Shown here: piece by piece, positions 1 through 10,300 of the stretch
How positions within the stretch are numbered: position 1 is the stretch's first letter
How the letters are laid out: every line of letters begins with the position of its first letter
Assembly: GCA_022813675.1 (NCBI GenBank)
Contig: CP063375.1
Location: 1,438,001-1,502,000 of the forward strand
DNA length: 64,000 bases
DNA from: Deferribacteraceae bacterium V6Fe1
GTDB lineage: Bacteria > Chrysiogenota > Deferribacteres > Deferribacterales > Deferrivibrionaceae
Direction: 5' to 3'
Made by a program: the position numbers and the translations under genes
Notes under the pieces: generated by a model
The model's input: only the letters and a program-made list of their open reading frames with translations
What the model was told of the DNA's origin: nothing
Database searches by the model: none

Positions 1-15
1 AAAAGGCTAAAGGGA

Positions 16-2766
16 TTGGCGAAAAATTATGGCAAAGTTGTATTTATCTCTGCCAATAAAAGACCTATCAGATTTGTAGAAAAAAGTATTGATATTGATA
101 CTTCTTTAAAAACGGAATTTTATACAATAGAAGAGTTTGCAAGGACAGTGGTGACAAACTATTCTGATAATTTGCCTATTTTCCACACAAAAATTGAAAG
201 GGAAATATATTTTCTCGATTTGATAAAAGGGGATGAAAATCTCAATAAAAGAATTGGGCTTGATGATGCAGGCCTTTTATCCTGGGCAAAGAGACTTTCA
301 AGGCTATTTGATGAAATAGACAGGCAGCTTTTGGAAGATAGAATAAAAAACTTTCAATATATAGAAGCACTACCTGAGGCCGTAACTATCCTTGAAAACC
401 TAAAAGACTTGTATGCTAAATATAGACGTGAAAATGAAAATATTACCTATGGTGGTGACATTTTCAGGCGGGCTGCCAAACTTACGTCCGAAGAAAGTTT
501 CAGACAAAATTATACCGGGGCAATTTTTATCTTTACAGGGTTAGTTTACCTTTCAAACTCGGAAGTTGAAATAATTAAAAATATTGATGAGTTTGCAGAT
601 ATAAATTTTTATGTGCAAACGGATTTGATGGATAGAGAAAGAGGGCTTGAGAGGTTTGAGACATTTAAGGTGGTGGACAATTTGATGGCAAAGCTTGGCA
701 AATCAGTCAGAAATATTGAAGAGGAAGAGATAAAGCCTTATTCTTATGAGCCTTCAAAAATCTTTTTTTTCCAGTTTACAGATACCCACAATGAAGCAAA
801 AAAGGCTGTAACACTAATTGAAGATAAATATAAATCTTTTAAAAATAAATATGACAGCAGTAATTTGGCAGTAATCCTTCCGGATTCAAAAACCCTTTTC
901 CCGTTGCTATCTTATTTGGAAAATATAGACAATTTGAGCCTTAATATATCTTTGAGTATGCCATTAAAAAGCACGGAAGTGGGGGTATTTGTAGAAACAC
1001 TTTTTATGCTTTTGGTTGATATTAAAAGAAAGGAAAGCATAGGTGTAGCAAATTCTGCTGATTCCAAAACTCTATTGAGATTTTTAAATTCAAGCCTTCT
1101 ATCCCTTTTTAAAGAGCAAATTATTAACGATATTAATTGGATTAAAAATGAAATTGTCAAAAGTGAGGCTTCTGTTTTTCAACTTGATTCAAATAGAGCT
1201 GTTTTTAAAAAACTTTTAGCCCCTTTTTTACAAACTAAAAATTTAATACAGTTAGAAGAAGCATTTAAAAATCTATTTGATAATCTTGATGAAAGCAAAT
1301 TGAGGCAGGAGACGGCAAAATTAAGTTTTCAAATTTTGCAGTACTTTTATTTTGAGGTAATAAATAATTTCAGATTGATTGACAAAGACAGATTTGGAGA
1401 TTTGCCATTTTTTTATAAGCTGTTGAGTGAGATAATTAATGACATAATTATCCCATATGAGGGGCATCCGCTTCAGGGCATTCAGATAATGGGGATGCTT
1501 GAGGCGAGACTATTGACTTTTGAAAATATCGTAATTACTGACGTTAATGAAGGTGTACTGCCTTCAGGTGATAAAATTGACCCCCTTTTGCCTGAATCGG
1601 TGAAGATAGAGCTTGGTCTTACCTCTTTTAAAGAAAAAGAGATGTTGATGAGATACAATTTTTTCAGGCTCATCTATTCTGCAAAAAATACCTATATCCT
1701 TTTTAAATCAGGGGCAACAGGGAGTGATAAATTTATCCGTAGCAGGTTTGTAGAGCAGCTTTTGCTGATTAAAGAGAAAAATGAAAAAAGGGAGATTAAA
1801 ATTGATTCTGTGCCCTTTTCTATACCGAGATTGAATAAGATTGAAAATTACATACCAAAAGGGGAAGTAGAGTCAAAATTTATTGACAGTATAAAACATT
1901 TTTCACCTTCTGCATTAAATAGTTATATGAAATGCCCTTATTCTTATTATTTAAAATATATCAAGGCTGTGCCTGATAGGGTAAGGTTTGACAGAGATTT
2001 TGAGGCAGATACCCTCGGCAGTATCGTTCATAAATATTTTGAGATACACTTTGGAAAAGTTTTAGGCAAAATCTTGGATGAAAAATTGCTTGATAATGTA
2101 GAGTATAAAATTTTAGAAGATATAAAGAGGCTACCTGAATTTTTATATGAAGATAGGGACAATAGAATAAAAAACTTTTTAGGAAGGCTGACAGAGTTTC
2201 AAATTGAAGGGTTGAAGATTATATTGGAAAGAAGAGTAAAAGATTACTTTAAAAATATTAAAAGTGCTGGAGAAATATTTAAGATATTGGAGACAGAAAA
2301 GGATATTGTCAATTTTGGTTTAAAATTAAAGGGGAGAATTGACAGGGTGGATGAGCTTAGGGATGGAAGGATAAGAGTGATTGATTACAAGACAGGCTCA
2401 GGGAAAAATACCCCTTATACAAGAAAAGTGGCAAAATTAATTGAAATGTTTGATGATATTAAAGATATATATGATGATAAAAACCTTACCCTTGTGAGAG
2501 ACAGTCTTAACTCAGCACAGTTGCCATGCTATATTTTACTTGCAAGGGAATGTTACGAAAAAGATATTATTTCTGAAATTCATTATATCGGGAAGAAAGA
2601 TAGGGATTTTAGAGAAGTGCTGACAGATGAAAATATTGATGATTATAAAAAATTAATAGATTATATAATGAGCCATATGAAAATGACAGATAAGATTTAT
2701 GCCCTGCCAAAAGAAGATATTTGTAAATTTTGTGAGTATGAGAGTTTTTGTAAATTCAGCGTATAG
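16..2766 (+). CDS. AddB/RexB-like PD-(D/E)XK nuclease, possibly partial at N-terminus
   Basis: Resembles the AddB subunit of AddAB-type recombination nucleases, which process double-strand ends. The C-terminal third carries a PD-(D/E)XK nuclease: a CPYSYYLKY motif near residue 640, then GRIDRVDEL and VIDYKTGSG near residues 775-797, and a final CKFCEYESFC cluster. In AddB proteins such cysteines, together with the one in CPYS, hold a 4Fe-4S cluster. The N-terminal part is helicase-like without a clear Walker A motif. The reading frame is open to the window edge and the first start is a TTG at 16 with a poor ribosome site, so the true start may lie upstream. The following HD gene starts 9 bases after the stop. 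An AddA partner would be expected just upstream of the window. Confidence 0.8.
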   Translation: MAKNYGKVVFISANKRPIRFVEKSIDIDTSLKTEFYTIEEFARTVVTNYSDNLPIFHTKIEREIYFLDLIKGDENLNKRIGLDDAGLLSWAKRLSRLFDEIDRQLLEDRIKNFQYIEALPEAVTILENLKDLYAKYRRENENITYGGDIFRRAAKLTSEESFRQNYTGAIFIFTGLVYLSNSEVEIIKNIDEFADINFYVQTDLMDRERGLERFETFKVVDNLMAKLGKSVRNIEEEEIKPYSYEPSKIFFFQFTDTHNEAKKAVTLIEDKYKSFKNKYDSSNLAVILPDSKTLFPLLSYLENIDNLSLNISLSMPLKSTEVGVFVETLFMLLVDIKRKESIGVANSADSKTLLRFLNSSLLSLFKEQIINDINWIKNEIVKSEASVFQLDSNRAVFKKLLAPFLQTKNLIQLEEAFKNLFDNLDESKLRQETAKLSFQILQYFYFEVINNFRLIDKDRFGDLPFFYKLLSEIINDIIIPYEGHPLQGIQIMGMLEARLLTFENIVITDVNEGVLPSGDKIDPLLPESVKIELGLTSFKEKEMLMRYNFFRLIYSAKNTYILFKSGATGSDKFIRSRFVEQLLLIKEKNEKREIKIDSVPFSIPRLNKIENYIPKGEVESKFIDSIKHFSPSALNSYMKCPYSYYLKYIKAVPDRVRFDRDFEADTLGSIVHKYFEIHFGKVLGKILDEKLLDNVEYKILEDIKRLPEFLYEDRDNRIKNFLGRLTEFQIEGLKIILERRVKDYFKNIKSAGEIFKILETEKDIVNFGLKLKGRIDRVDELRDGRIRVIDYKTGSGKNTPYTRKVAKLIEMFDDIKDIYDDKNLTLVRDSLNSAQLPCYILLARECYEKDIISEIHYIGKKDRDFREVLTDENIDDYKKLIDYIMSHMKMTDKIYALPKEDICKFCEYESFCKFSV

Positions 2767-2775
2767 GTGGTATCT

Positions 2776-3942
2776 ATGATTAATAATACTTTGATAAAAA
2801 AGATATTTGAAGCGGCATACATCCAGAGGTGGAATGACCATTTAAGACCGTCTATGGGGTTTACGGAGCTTGACAAGCAGGCTCACAAGGTAATTATTGC
2901 GTATGTCATCGGTAAAATAGAAGAAACCCTTGGCAACAACTTTAACTGGCTAAAGCTTATTGAAGGTTCTGTTTTTGAGACACTTCAAAGGATAATCACT
3001 ACAGATATCAAGCCGCCAATTTTCTACAAGCTCAAAAGTGTCCATGGGGAAAAATTCAATAAATGGATATATTCCGAAATAAAAGAAAAAATCGGTATCA
3101 ATGACAGTCTTTTTTTTAAAAATCTTGAAAAATATTTATTTGATGAGAGCTACTGCTCCTTTGAGAAAAAGATTTTAAAGGCTGCCCACTATTTGGCAAC
3201 TTATTGGGAATTTAAAATAATTTATGAGATGAATAAAAATTTATACGGTATCGAAAAGACAAGGGAAAATATCCTGTCAGAAATAGAAAATCACTATGAC
3301 CTTGTTTCAGTGAAAGAGATAATGACAATCAGAGAGAATACAAGAAATTTTATCGACCTTGTAGGGCAATTAAGGTTTCAACAAAGATGGGCACATACTC
3401 CGCGAATGCCTGAAACAAGTGTGCTTGGACATATGTATATTGTTGCAGCACTTGGATATTTTGATAATTTTAATTTACAAATTTGTGATAGGCTAAAATA
3501 CAATTATTTTTTTGGTGGTATTTTTCATGACTTACCTGAAGTGATGACAAGAGACATTATCTCTCCCGTGAAAAGGGGGGTAGAGGGGCTTGATGAGCTT
3601 CTCAAGGAGATTGAAATTCAGCAGATAAAGGAAAATGTGTTGCCACTATTGCCTAAGTCACTCCACTTAGAGATAGAATATTTTGTAAAAGATGAATTTG
3701 AATGCAAATTTCAAGAAGGTGGAAAAACTAAATTTGTTGGCAAAGAGGAGCTTTTTGAAAAATATAATGATGATAATTTTAATCCGGTAGACGGCAAAAA
3801 GATAAAGGAATACGATATAATCGCCGCATATTTTGAAGCCCTTATCTCCATTGAAAATGGCATTAAACCTATTACCCTTTTGCAAGCAAAGGAAAATATG
3901 GAGAAAAAATACAAATTTTTAAATATTTTTATCAATGAGTAA
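2776..3942 (+). CDS. HD-domain phosphohydrolase family protein
   Basis: A 388-residue protein with an HD metal site: LGHMYIVAAL, then GGIFHDLPEVMTRDI, giving the H...HD...D pattern of HD-superfamily phosphohydrolases, near the middle of the protein. The substrate cannot be told from sequence. The start is taken at ATG 2776, which has AGGTGG five bases upstream, rather than the in-frame GTG at 2767. It follows the AddB-like nuclease closely and is probably co-transcribed with it. It converges on the minus-strand gene ending at 4011. No transmembrane segment or signal peptide is visible. Confidence 0.7.
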   Translation: MINNTLIKKIFEAAYIQRWNDHLRPSMGFTELDKQAHKVIIAYVIGKIEETLGNNFNWLKLIEGSVFETLQRIITTDIKPPIFYKLKSVHGEKFNKWIYSEIKEKIGINDSLFFKNLEKYLFDESYCSFEKKILKAAHYLATYWEFKIIYEMNKNLYGIEKTRENILSEIENHYDLVSVKEIMTIRENTRNFIDLVGQLRFQQRWAHTPRMPETSVLGHMYIVAALGYFDNFNLQICDRLKYNYFFGGIFHDLPEVMTRDIISPVKRGVEGLDELLKEIEIQQIKENVLPLLPKSLHLEIEYFVKDEFECKFQEGGKTKFVGKEELFEKYNDDNFNPVDGKKIKEYDIIAAYFEALISIENGIKPITLLQAKENMEKKYKFLNIFINE

Positions 3943-4010
3943 TATTTTATTATTAATTTACAGCCTGTAAAAATACGTTAACAGTATCCGCAGATGTAAG
4001 CAGAATATAA

Positions 4011-5411
4011 TTATTCAAAAGTGGTAAAGCTAAATATCGCCTCACTGGTTTCGATATTCTTACTTACGTTTTTAAAGCTCAGCCCCCTTGTTTTGCCCAC
4101 ATTAACGATAGGTTCATTTTCAAGAACACAATACCCATCCTTGTTTGTATGGCAAGAAGGAATGTTTAATTCGCATTTTCCGTCATTACCCAATGTTGTC
4201 GCAAAAAGCTGCAATACTTCTCTGCCGTAGGGTGGGGCAATTTCTATATTTTCCGCAACTACGTAATTCGTATTGACAAGTTCGCCGGCTATCTTACCTT
4301 TAAATTCATCTCCATAAACACCTATAGGCAACAGGTAGCTGAATTTTTCATTTTTGTTGAATACGTGTCCTACAATATAATAGCAAATGGGTTGATTTGT
4401 ATTTATAACAAGGTCGACTTTGTCTCCTGCATTCAGGTCAATACCTTCGCCTGTACCATACCCCTTAAACCCAATTTTTACCTTAAGGTTTGACCTTGTA
4501 ACATTTCCGGTAAGTAGAGCGTAATCAAAATTTTGATATTGTGGCTGAAATTGTGCATTAATTATTTTTGAATCAAATATTAGGGAATAATTTTTTATGC
4601 TATTATAATTTTTATTATAAAGATTCATGTTTAGCAATATCTTATTATTTATAACCTCGTAATTTCCTCTTAGAAGAAATTCAGCATTTTCAGGGGTGTC
4701 AACCGAATCTGTTTTCTGTGCGAGCATTGTTTTTAATAATTTTGAAAATTCTGTAATCTCCTCTGACATTTTTGGTTTTACAGGAAAAATGTAAATTTTA
4801 TTGAATGTCAGCTCTTTTGATATGATGTTGACTACAGTGTCAAGGGAGTCAGGGGTTTGCTGAATTTTAACAAGTTGGTCTTTGATTTCACTTTCGGTAA
4901 TATCAATTACAGGAAAATTAGAATGCCCGAGAATTATTGCAACGGTTTTGTATTTTTCAAGAAGCTTCAGGTTGCTTAATATTTTCAGCAAATAATCGTA
5001 TTTTAAAGATGAGTTATTTGTTTGCTCCGACATAGTTTTTAATTTATTGGTTTCTACTGTAAGTTTTTCTATTTCATTTATGTAAGCACTCAAACTGTTT
5101 TCAGATGAAAGGATTGCAATCACCTTGTCATCATCTTGATATTCAAACTTGATCCCCAACAGAGGGATTTCAGATGAAGTTTTGATAATACTTGTTGCTG
5201 CACTTGACTTAATTTCATTATTTAGGACTTTTTGGACTCTTTCAAAGTCACTTTTGATGTTTACAGAAATTTGCGTGGCAAGATCAGCAAGGGCTTCTTT
5301 TTTGGCAATTTCCCTATCTTGCCCATAGCCTATTCCGAAAATCTCTTTATTCTCAGCCATTACATTTGTAAAGCTTATCAATAAAACAATTATGGCAAAG
5401 ATTTTTTTCAT
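4011..5411 (-). CDS. Exported LPP20/DUF4384-type envelope protein
   Basis: A 466-residue protein with a clean signal peptide (hydrophobic residues 4-19 ending VMA). The mature N-terminus reads GIGYGQDREIAKKEALADL, the alternating aromatic/Gly and Ala-rich pattern of LPP20-type lipoprotein domains, although there is no lipobox cysteine here. The C-terminal 170 residues (LNAGDKVDLVINTNQPICYYIVG and EIAPPYGREVLQLFATT) match the DUF4384 pattern, often found in secreted proteins near caspase-like genes. It is the last gene of a minus-strand run with the DUF4139 and CHAT proteins. Function unknown; a periplasmic or outer-membrane-associated role is likely. Confidence 0.6.
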   Translation of the reverse strand: MKKIFAIIVLLISFTNVMAENKEIFGIGYGQDREIAKKEALADLATQISVNIKSDFERVQKVLNNEIKSSAATSIIKTSSEIPLLGIKFEYQDDDKVIAILSSENSLSAYINEIEKLTVETNKLKTMSEQTNNSSLKYDYLLKILSNLKLLEKYKTVAIILGHSNFPVIDITESEIKDQLVKIQQTPDSLDTVVNIISKELTFNKIYIFPVKPKMSEEITEFSKLLKTMLAQKTDSVDTPENAEFLLRGNYEVINNKILLNMNLYNKNYNSIKNYSLIFDSKIINAQFQPQYQNFDYALLTGNVTRSNLKVKIGFKGYGTGEGIDLNAGDKVDLVINTNQPICYYIVGHVFNKNEKFSYLLPIGVYGDEFKGKIAGELVNTNYVVAENIEIAPPYGREVLQLFATTLGNDGKCELNIPSCHTNKDGYCVLENEPIVNVGKTRGLSFKNVSKNIETSEAIFSFTTFE

Positions 5412-5435
5412 ACTTAATCCTCTTATAATGTTAGA

Positions 5436-7037
5436 TTACTCTATTCCACTTATTTTAAGCTCTTTAGGATATTCTATGTCAAATTTCAAGTTAAGCTTTC
5501 GGTTTGATTTGGCAGGTATATTGACTTGCCAAATTATTATTCCGTCTTTTGAAATGGCTGCATCTTTATCAGTAGGTGTTTCCAAATGTGTTTTTATCTG
5601 TTCATTCAATGATATAGGGTAGCTGTCTTTTACCTCGATTCCTACTTCTTTTGATTTGCCGTTTTGGATATCTATCTCATACTCAAAGAATATCTTTTCA
5701 GATTTTGAAACGATTCCTGAATATTCGGTAAATTTTTTAAGTCTTTTTCGTTCAACTTTTAAAGATTCATCCACTCCCAAAGGGAGCTGAATCTGTTCGG
5801 CAGGAGCTTTTGTGCTCGACAAATTTTCAGTATTTAAAAATTTCCCGTCTACGAAAATGTTAACTTTGCCGGCAAAAAGCGGGAATTCAAATGGGTTGTT
5901 GAAGAGCCCTGTAAGAAATACATATGGTGACTTTTTAGGTATCGCGACATATTTTATTAGCTTTTCCTTTAAGTTGTTTTTTGTAATTTTTTTAGAAGCT
6001 ATAAATACTTTATGAGGCTGATTATCTGAAGGCACAGTAACAGTATCTCTTAATATAAAGCTAAAAGATATGCCCTCTTCCTTAACAGCAGGTTCATTTG
6101 AGTCAACACCAGCCAACTTATCCTCAATTTCTTCAGGTATCAAGGCCTTGGATGCCCTCATCTCCTTGTAAAAAACCGGTTGGGAAGGTTTGTAAATATC
6201 CACATACCATGGTGATACATCCGAAAATTTGGCTGATACGGATTTGGCCGTGGAAATTTCCATAGTCACATTTTCCCAATTCTCTCCAGTGCTTTGCGTG
6301 ATATTTGTATAGATATCAAAAGTTATTGAATCGTTGGAAGTATCTACATCAGCATTGTAAAGAGGGCTCCAACCTGCACCGTTTACAAGATAGCTTAATT
6401 CTATTTTTGATTCCGCAGTTTTAAAACCTTTTACCGTGAGAATAATGTTTTTTGATTCCTTATTTTGACCTCCGATGTTTGAAAGCTCATTTTTCAGTTT
6501 GTCTTTTTCTTTATTAAGAGTAGAGATTTCAGTTTCAATTTTAGCCAAATCTTTGTAGGATTTTTTCAGGCTGTTTTCCAGGAAGTTAGAGTAATTTTGT
6601 AGTTCGGCAGCAGTTAATTTTAAGCTTGCTGAAAAAGGGTTGGACTTGCCGATAATATCAATAAAATTTTCTGTAGCCTTTTTTTCTTGTCCGAGCATTT
6701 TTATTTTGTTTTCTACCTCTTTTATTTGTTGCAAAAGCAGATTTATTTTTTCTTCATTTGCAGCTGAAGTATAGCTTTTTTCAACCTTTACATCTACTAT
6801 TTTGCCAATATTTTTGTCGATAGAAGCCTGAATTGTATTATCTATGACGTTTGTAGTTAATCCTTTTATAATGAATAAGTTTTCCCCTTTTGTTATGTTT
6901 ATTTTTCCGCTTCTGTTAATAAGTGCCGAATCTATAAATACCGTAACCTTTTCAATTTTAGTATTTGTTTCAGAGTAAGGATAACAAAATCCATAAATGG
7001 TAAAGATAATTACAAAAACATATAGCAGTTTTTTCAT
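5436..7037 (-). CDS. MuiA-like DUF4139 domain secreted protein
   Basis: A 533-residue protein with a signal peptide (MKKLLYVFVIIFTIYGFCYP). It shows the DUF4140/DUF4139 layout: an N-terminal domain (VTVFIDSALINRSGKI), a coiled coil at about residues 90-185, and a beta-rich domain beginning near SYLVNGAGWSPLYNADV, the hallmark of the mucoidy-inhibitor A family. The biochemical role is not established. It lies 24 bases upstream of the LPP20/DUF4384 gene and downstream of a small membrane protein, so these are likely one operon. Confidence 0.75.
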   Translation of the reverse strand: MKKLLYVFVIIFTIYGFCYPYSETNTKIEKVTVFIDSALINRSGKINITKGENLFIIKGLTTNVIDNTIQASIDKNIGKIVDVKVEKSYTSAANEEKINLLLQQIKEVENKIKMLGQEKKATENFIDIIGKSNPFSASLKLTAAELQNYSNFLENSLKKSYKDLAKIETEISTLNKEKDKLKNELSNIGGQNKESKNIILTVKGFKTAESKIELSYLVNGAGWSPLYNADVDTSNDSITFDIYTNITQSTGENWENVTMEISTAKSVSAKFSDVSPWYVDIYKPSQPVFYKEMRASKALIPEEIEDKLAGVDSNEPAVKEEGISFSFILRDTVTVPSDNQPHKVFIASKKITKNNLKEKLIKYVAIPKKSPYVFLTGLFNNPFEFPLFAGKVNIFVDGKFLNTENLSSTKAPAEQIQLPLGVDESLKVERKRLKKFTEYSGIVSKSEKIFFEYEIDIQNGKSKEVGIEVKDSYPISLNEQIKTHLETPTDKDAAISKDGIIIWQVNIPAKSNRKLNLKFDIEYPKELKISGIE

Positions 7038-7048
7038 AACAGCCCCCT

Positions 7049-7396
7049 TTATTTTAACTTTTTATTTTTGCCTATCAGAAAATATGAAATTCCAAAAATA
7101 ATAGAAATCAGTCCAAATAAGAGCTCAATTTTAGAGTTTATTGGAAATATTTCTTTAATAGTAATACAAACTATTCCAATTATCACTGAAAATAATAAAA
7201 TAATCACCCATACCACTTTTTCATTTCCATTAAATTTTCCGCTTATTGCATCAATAAATGCTAATACAGATACTAATATTCCTATGCCTGCTGGCCCTGC
7301 ATCAACGCTTGCAAGTAGTATCCATAAAATTACAACAACTAAAGAAATACCTATTATTTTAAAATAATTTTTGTTCTTATCGTTTGATATACTCAT
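7049..7396 (-). CDS. Small membrane protein, unknown function
   Basis: A 115-residue protein with about four hydrophobic segments (for example IIGISLVVVILWILLASV and VVWVIILLFSVIIGIVCI) and a lysine-rich end, so an inner-membrane protein. The start is set at ATG 7396, which has a GAGGG-like ribosome site and lies just beyond the stop of the CHAT gene; a longer reading frame to 7432 would overlap that gene. I do not recognise the family. It sits between the CHAT lipoprotein and the DUF4139 protein in the same orientation. Confidence 0.6.
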   Translation of the reverse strand: MSISNDKNKNYFKIIGISLVVVILWILLASVDAGPAGIGILVSVLAFIDAISGKFNGNEKVVWVIILLFSVIIGIVCITIKEIFPINSKIELLFGLISIIFGISYFLIGKNKKLK

Positions 7397-7398
7397 TT

Positions 7399-10300
7399 TT
7401 ATCCCTCGCCGTGTAATATAAAGACAGCCCAATAAAACGGGTTATGGTATTTAGATTTTATATAGTTTTTTGCGAGTTTGACTGACTCAGACTTACTCTT
7501 GCCAGATTTAAGGTTAGTATAAAGTTCTTCCATATATTCCACTGCTGGCTCAGATGCTACTTCCCAAAGGCTAACCAAAACCGAACTTGCTCCAGCTTGC
7601 TGAAATGCTCTTGCAAAATTGGCGACACCTTCCCCCTCTATCTCTTTTCCTACTCCTGTGACGCAAGCTGATAATACCACAAGGTCTGCATTGATTTTCA
7701 TCTTTGAAACTTCGCTCAGTGTTAAAAAACCATCATCATTTTTATTTTCCACTTGACCAAGCAGTATAAATGGCTCTTTTATCCCTTGAATCATTCCAGG
7801 CAGTGATGCATGGGTTGCAAAATGAAGGTATTTATAATCCTCTGGTCTTATTAATTTAAAATTGGTTTCATTTGCTTCTACCCCAAAAAGAATGTCCGGT
7901 GGCTCTGGCTTAGTCCCCATTATTTTCGCGATCTTTTTTATTTCAGTTTCGGTTTCAGGTAAAAGGGGAAATTCTATCTTATTATTTTCACTTTTTGTCG
8001 TTGCTCCCCATTTTACATTTATTGCAAGTGCTCTAAATGCATATTTACTTTTATCGTTTAATGTGTAGTTTGTTAAAGTCTTTCCCTCTTTCCATGCTAT
8101 ATATCTTTGATCGTCAGCAGTAAAAACAGGGTTGCCGATAGCAAAAAGTAATTTTTTGGGATTTTTCTTTTGAAACATTCTATTTAATGCAAGTATTGTG
8201 GCAGATTGGTAATAAGATATATTGTACCTGTCATTTACAAATATAGACGTTTCTATATTATTTCCTTTTTGAATAATTAATGATTCAAATGGCAAAACAC
8301 CAAGTATCCCATCAGGTACTATAATTACTTTTGTATTTTCATCTACATTTTCCAAAGCTTCGGAAAGTAGTAATTTGTAGAGATTTTGTGCAGCTTCAAT
8401 AGAAAACATTTCCGGCTTTTTAAGTGTCATTGGCGAAAGAAATGCTTTTATGTCTTCTTCAAGTTGTTCTTTACTTACAGGTAGTTTTATGATTTTTTTT
8501 ATCCCGCCTTTGGCAACAAGAAACAGATATGTAGCATCATTTGTTACAGAGTATTCCAATAATAACTCATTCTCTTTTAAAGGGAGTTTTTCTGCAGTTA
8601 CAGGTAAAGGGTAATTGATTGCAGCATATCGGGGATATCTTTCTCTTAAAATTGCTATTAAACTATCAAGTTCTTTTTTCAATCCTTCTTTTTTTGCTAT
8701 GAGTTCTTTTGTCTTTTGTTCACCAGATTTATAAGAATTTATAAGCTCTGTTTCAATTGAAGAAAGGTTATTCAAAATTTTATTTTCTGTAGTTCTTAGA
8801 TTAGATGGGATTTCCGACATATCATTATTTTTATTTGATGTAGACATTGCTTCAAGCAATGTCCTTGCTTTTGTCATTTCAGAAAAGTAAAATGCTGCTG
8901 CTTCGGGTGAATTGCCAAACTGTAAAAAATCATATGCACTTCTTCTTGTCCTGAGTAGCTCTGAGTATGCTTGGGACTGCGATGTTACATTTTTTACACC
9001 GGGGACAAGATATTCGCTGTTTTTGTGCATTTCATAAAATACTGCTATAATCTCTCGATAAGGTCTTAATCTGTTGTAATAATTTCCCCCGGCAAAAAAT
9101 TGCTCTTTGCTGTTTATCAAGTGTCTGTTGTCTTCAATCGAATTAATAGCAGTCATAAAATTTATGGCGGCTTCTTGCAAAAGCCCTTTTTCTTTCAATA
9201 TTAATCCCTTTTGTGTATAATATTCCATATGTCTGGTGGGGGTGTCTTTCCATGTAGGCGGAATTTCATTTAATATTGCTAAAGCTCTATCTAATTCTCC
9301 GGTTAGAATATATGTTTCGACAAGGCCTGAGTTTATTAATCTGTTTGGTTTTATTTTACTTTCAAGATTTTTTCTTTCACTAAATACTTTTTCGGCTTCT
9401 CTATATTTTTTTTGTTTTAGCAATACTGCACCTATATTATTTAACCTTGTTTCAATTAAGTGAGGATTATTGAGCTTTTTATCAATATCAAGAGCTTGTT
9501 CAAGGTATTCAAGCGCCTTTTCATAATTTCCAATTTTGAAATATGCCATCCCTATATTGTTTAAGAGGTAAGTTAATGAGTAAGGCCTGTCGAGCTTATT
9601 TTCAATTTCAAATGCTTTGTTGTAATATTGAAATGCATTATCGATATTGCCGAGACTGCTTTCTATGTGGCCTAAGTTATTTAGAATAGTTGCTTTAGTG
9701 GGGTTATCGTTTTGTTTATTAGCAAGTTCGAGAGATTCAAGATACAGGGTTTTTGCGTTTTCGTATCTGTTAAGATCCATGTATAATGTGCCAAAGTTGT
9801 TAAGGCTTATCCCCAATTCTTTTGAGATGTGATTTTTCCTTTGAATATTTATTGCTTCTTCGTAGTATTTCATGGCATTTTCATAATTGTAGATGTCTGC
9901 GTAGGCATCCGCTAATTGTCTTGTAACAATTGAAATAGCTTCAGGGTCATTTACTTTTTCAGCAACTTTTAAAGATTCCTTGAAATAAGATATTGCTTTT
10001 TCAAGCTGGCCCATTTTTGAATATGTTATTCCAAATTGATTTAGGTTGGCCCCGATGGAAAATTCATCGCCGAGTTCCTTGTATAATATGTTGGATTTAT
10101 TAAAAGAATCTATTGCCGATTCAAATTTACCTAACATTCTTTCTGTTTTTCCGAGTTCGTGTAGTGTGATTGACAGACTGCTCTTATCATTGTCTTTTTC
10201 GTATATTTTTTTACAATAGTTAAGGTATTCGTAAGCTTTTGGTATATTTATGCCAAGGCGATTGTAAATAGAAGCAGTGAGAAAATATCCTGTTGCAATC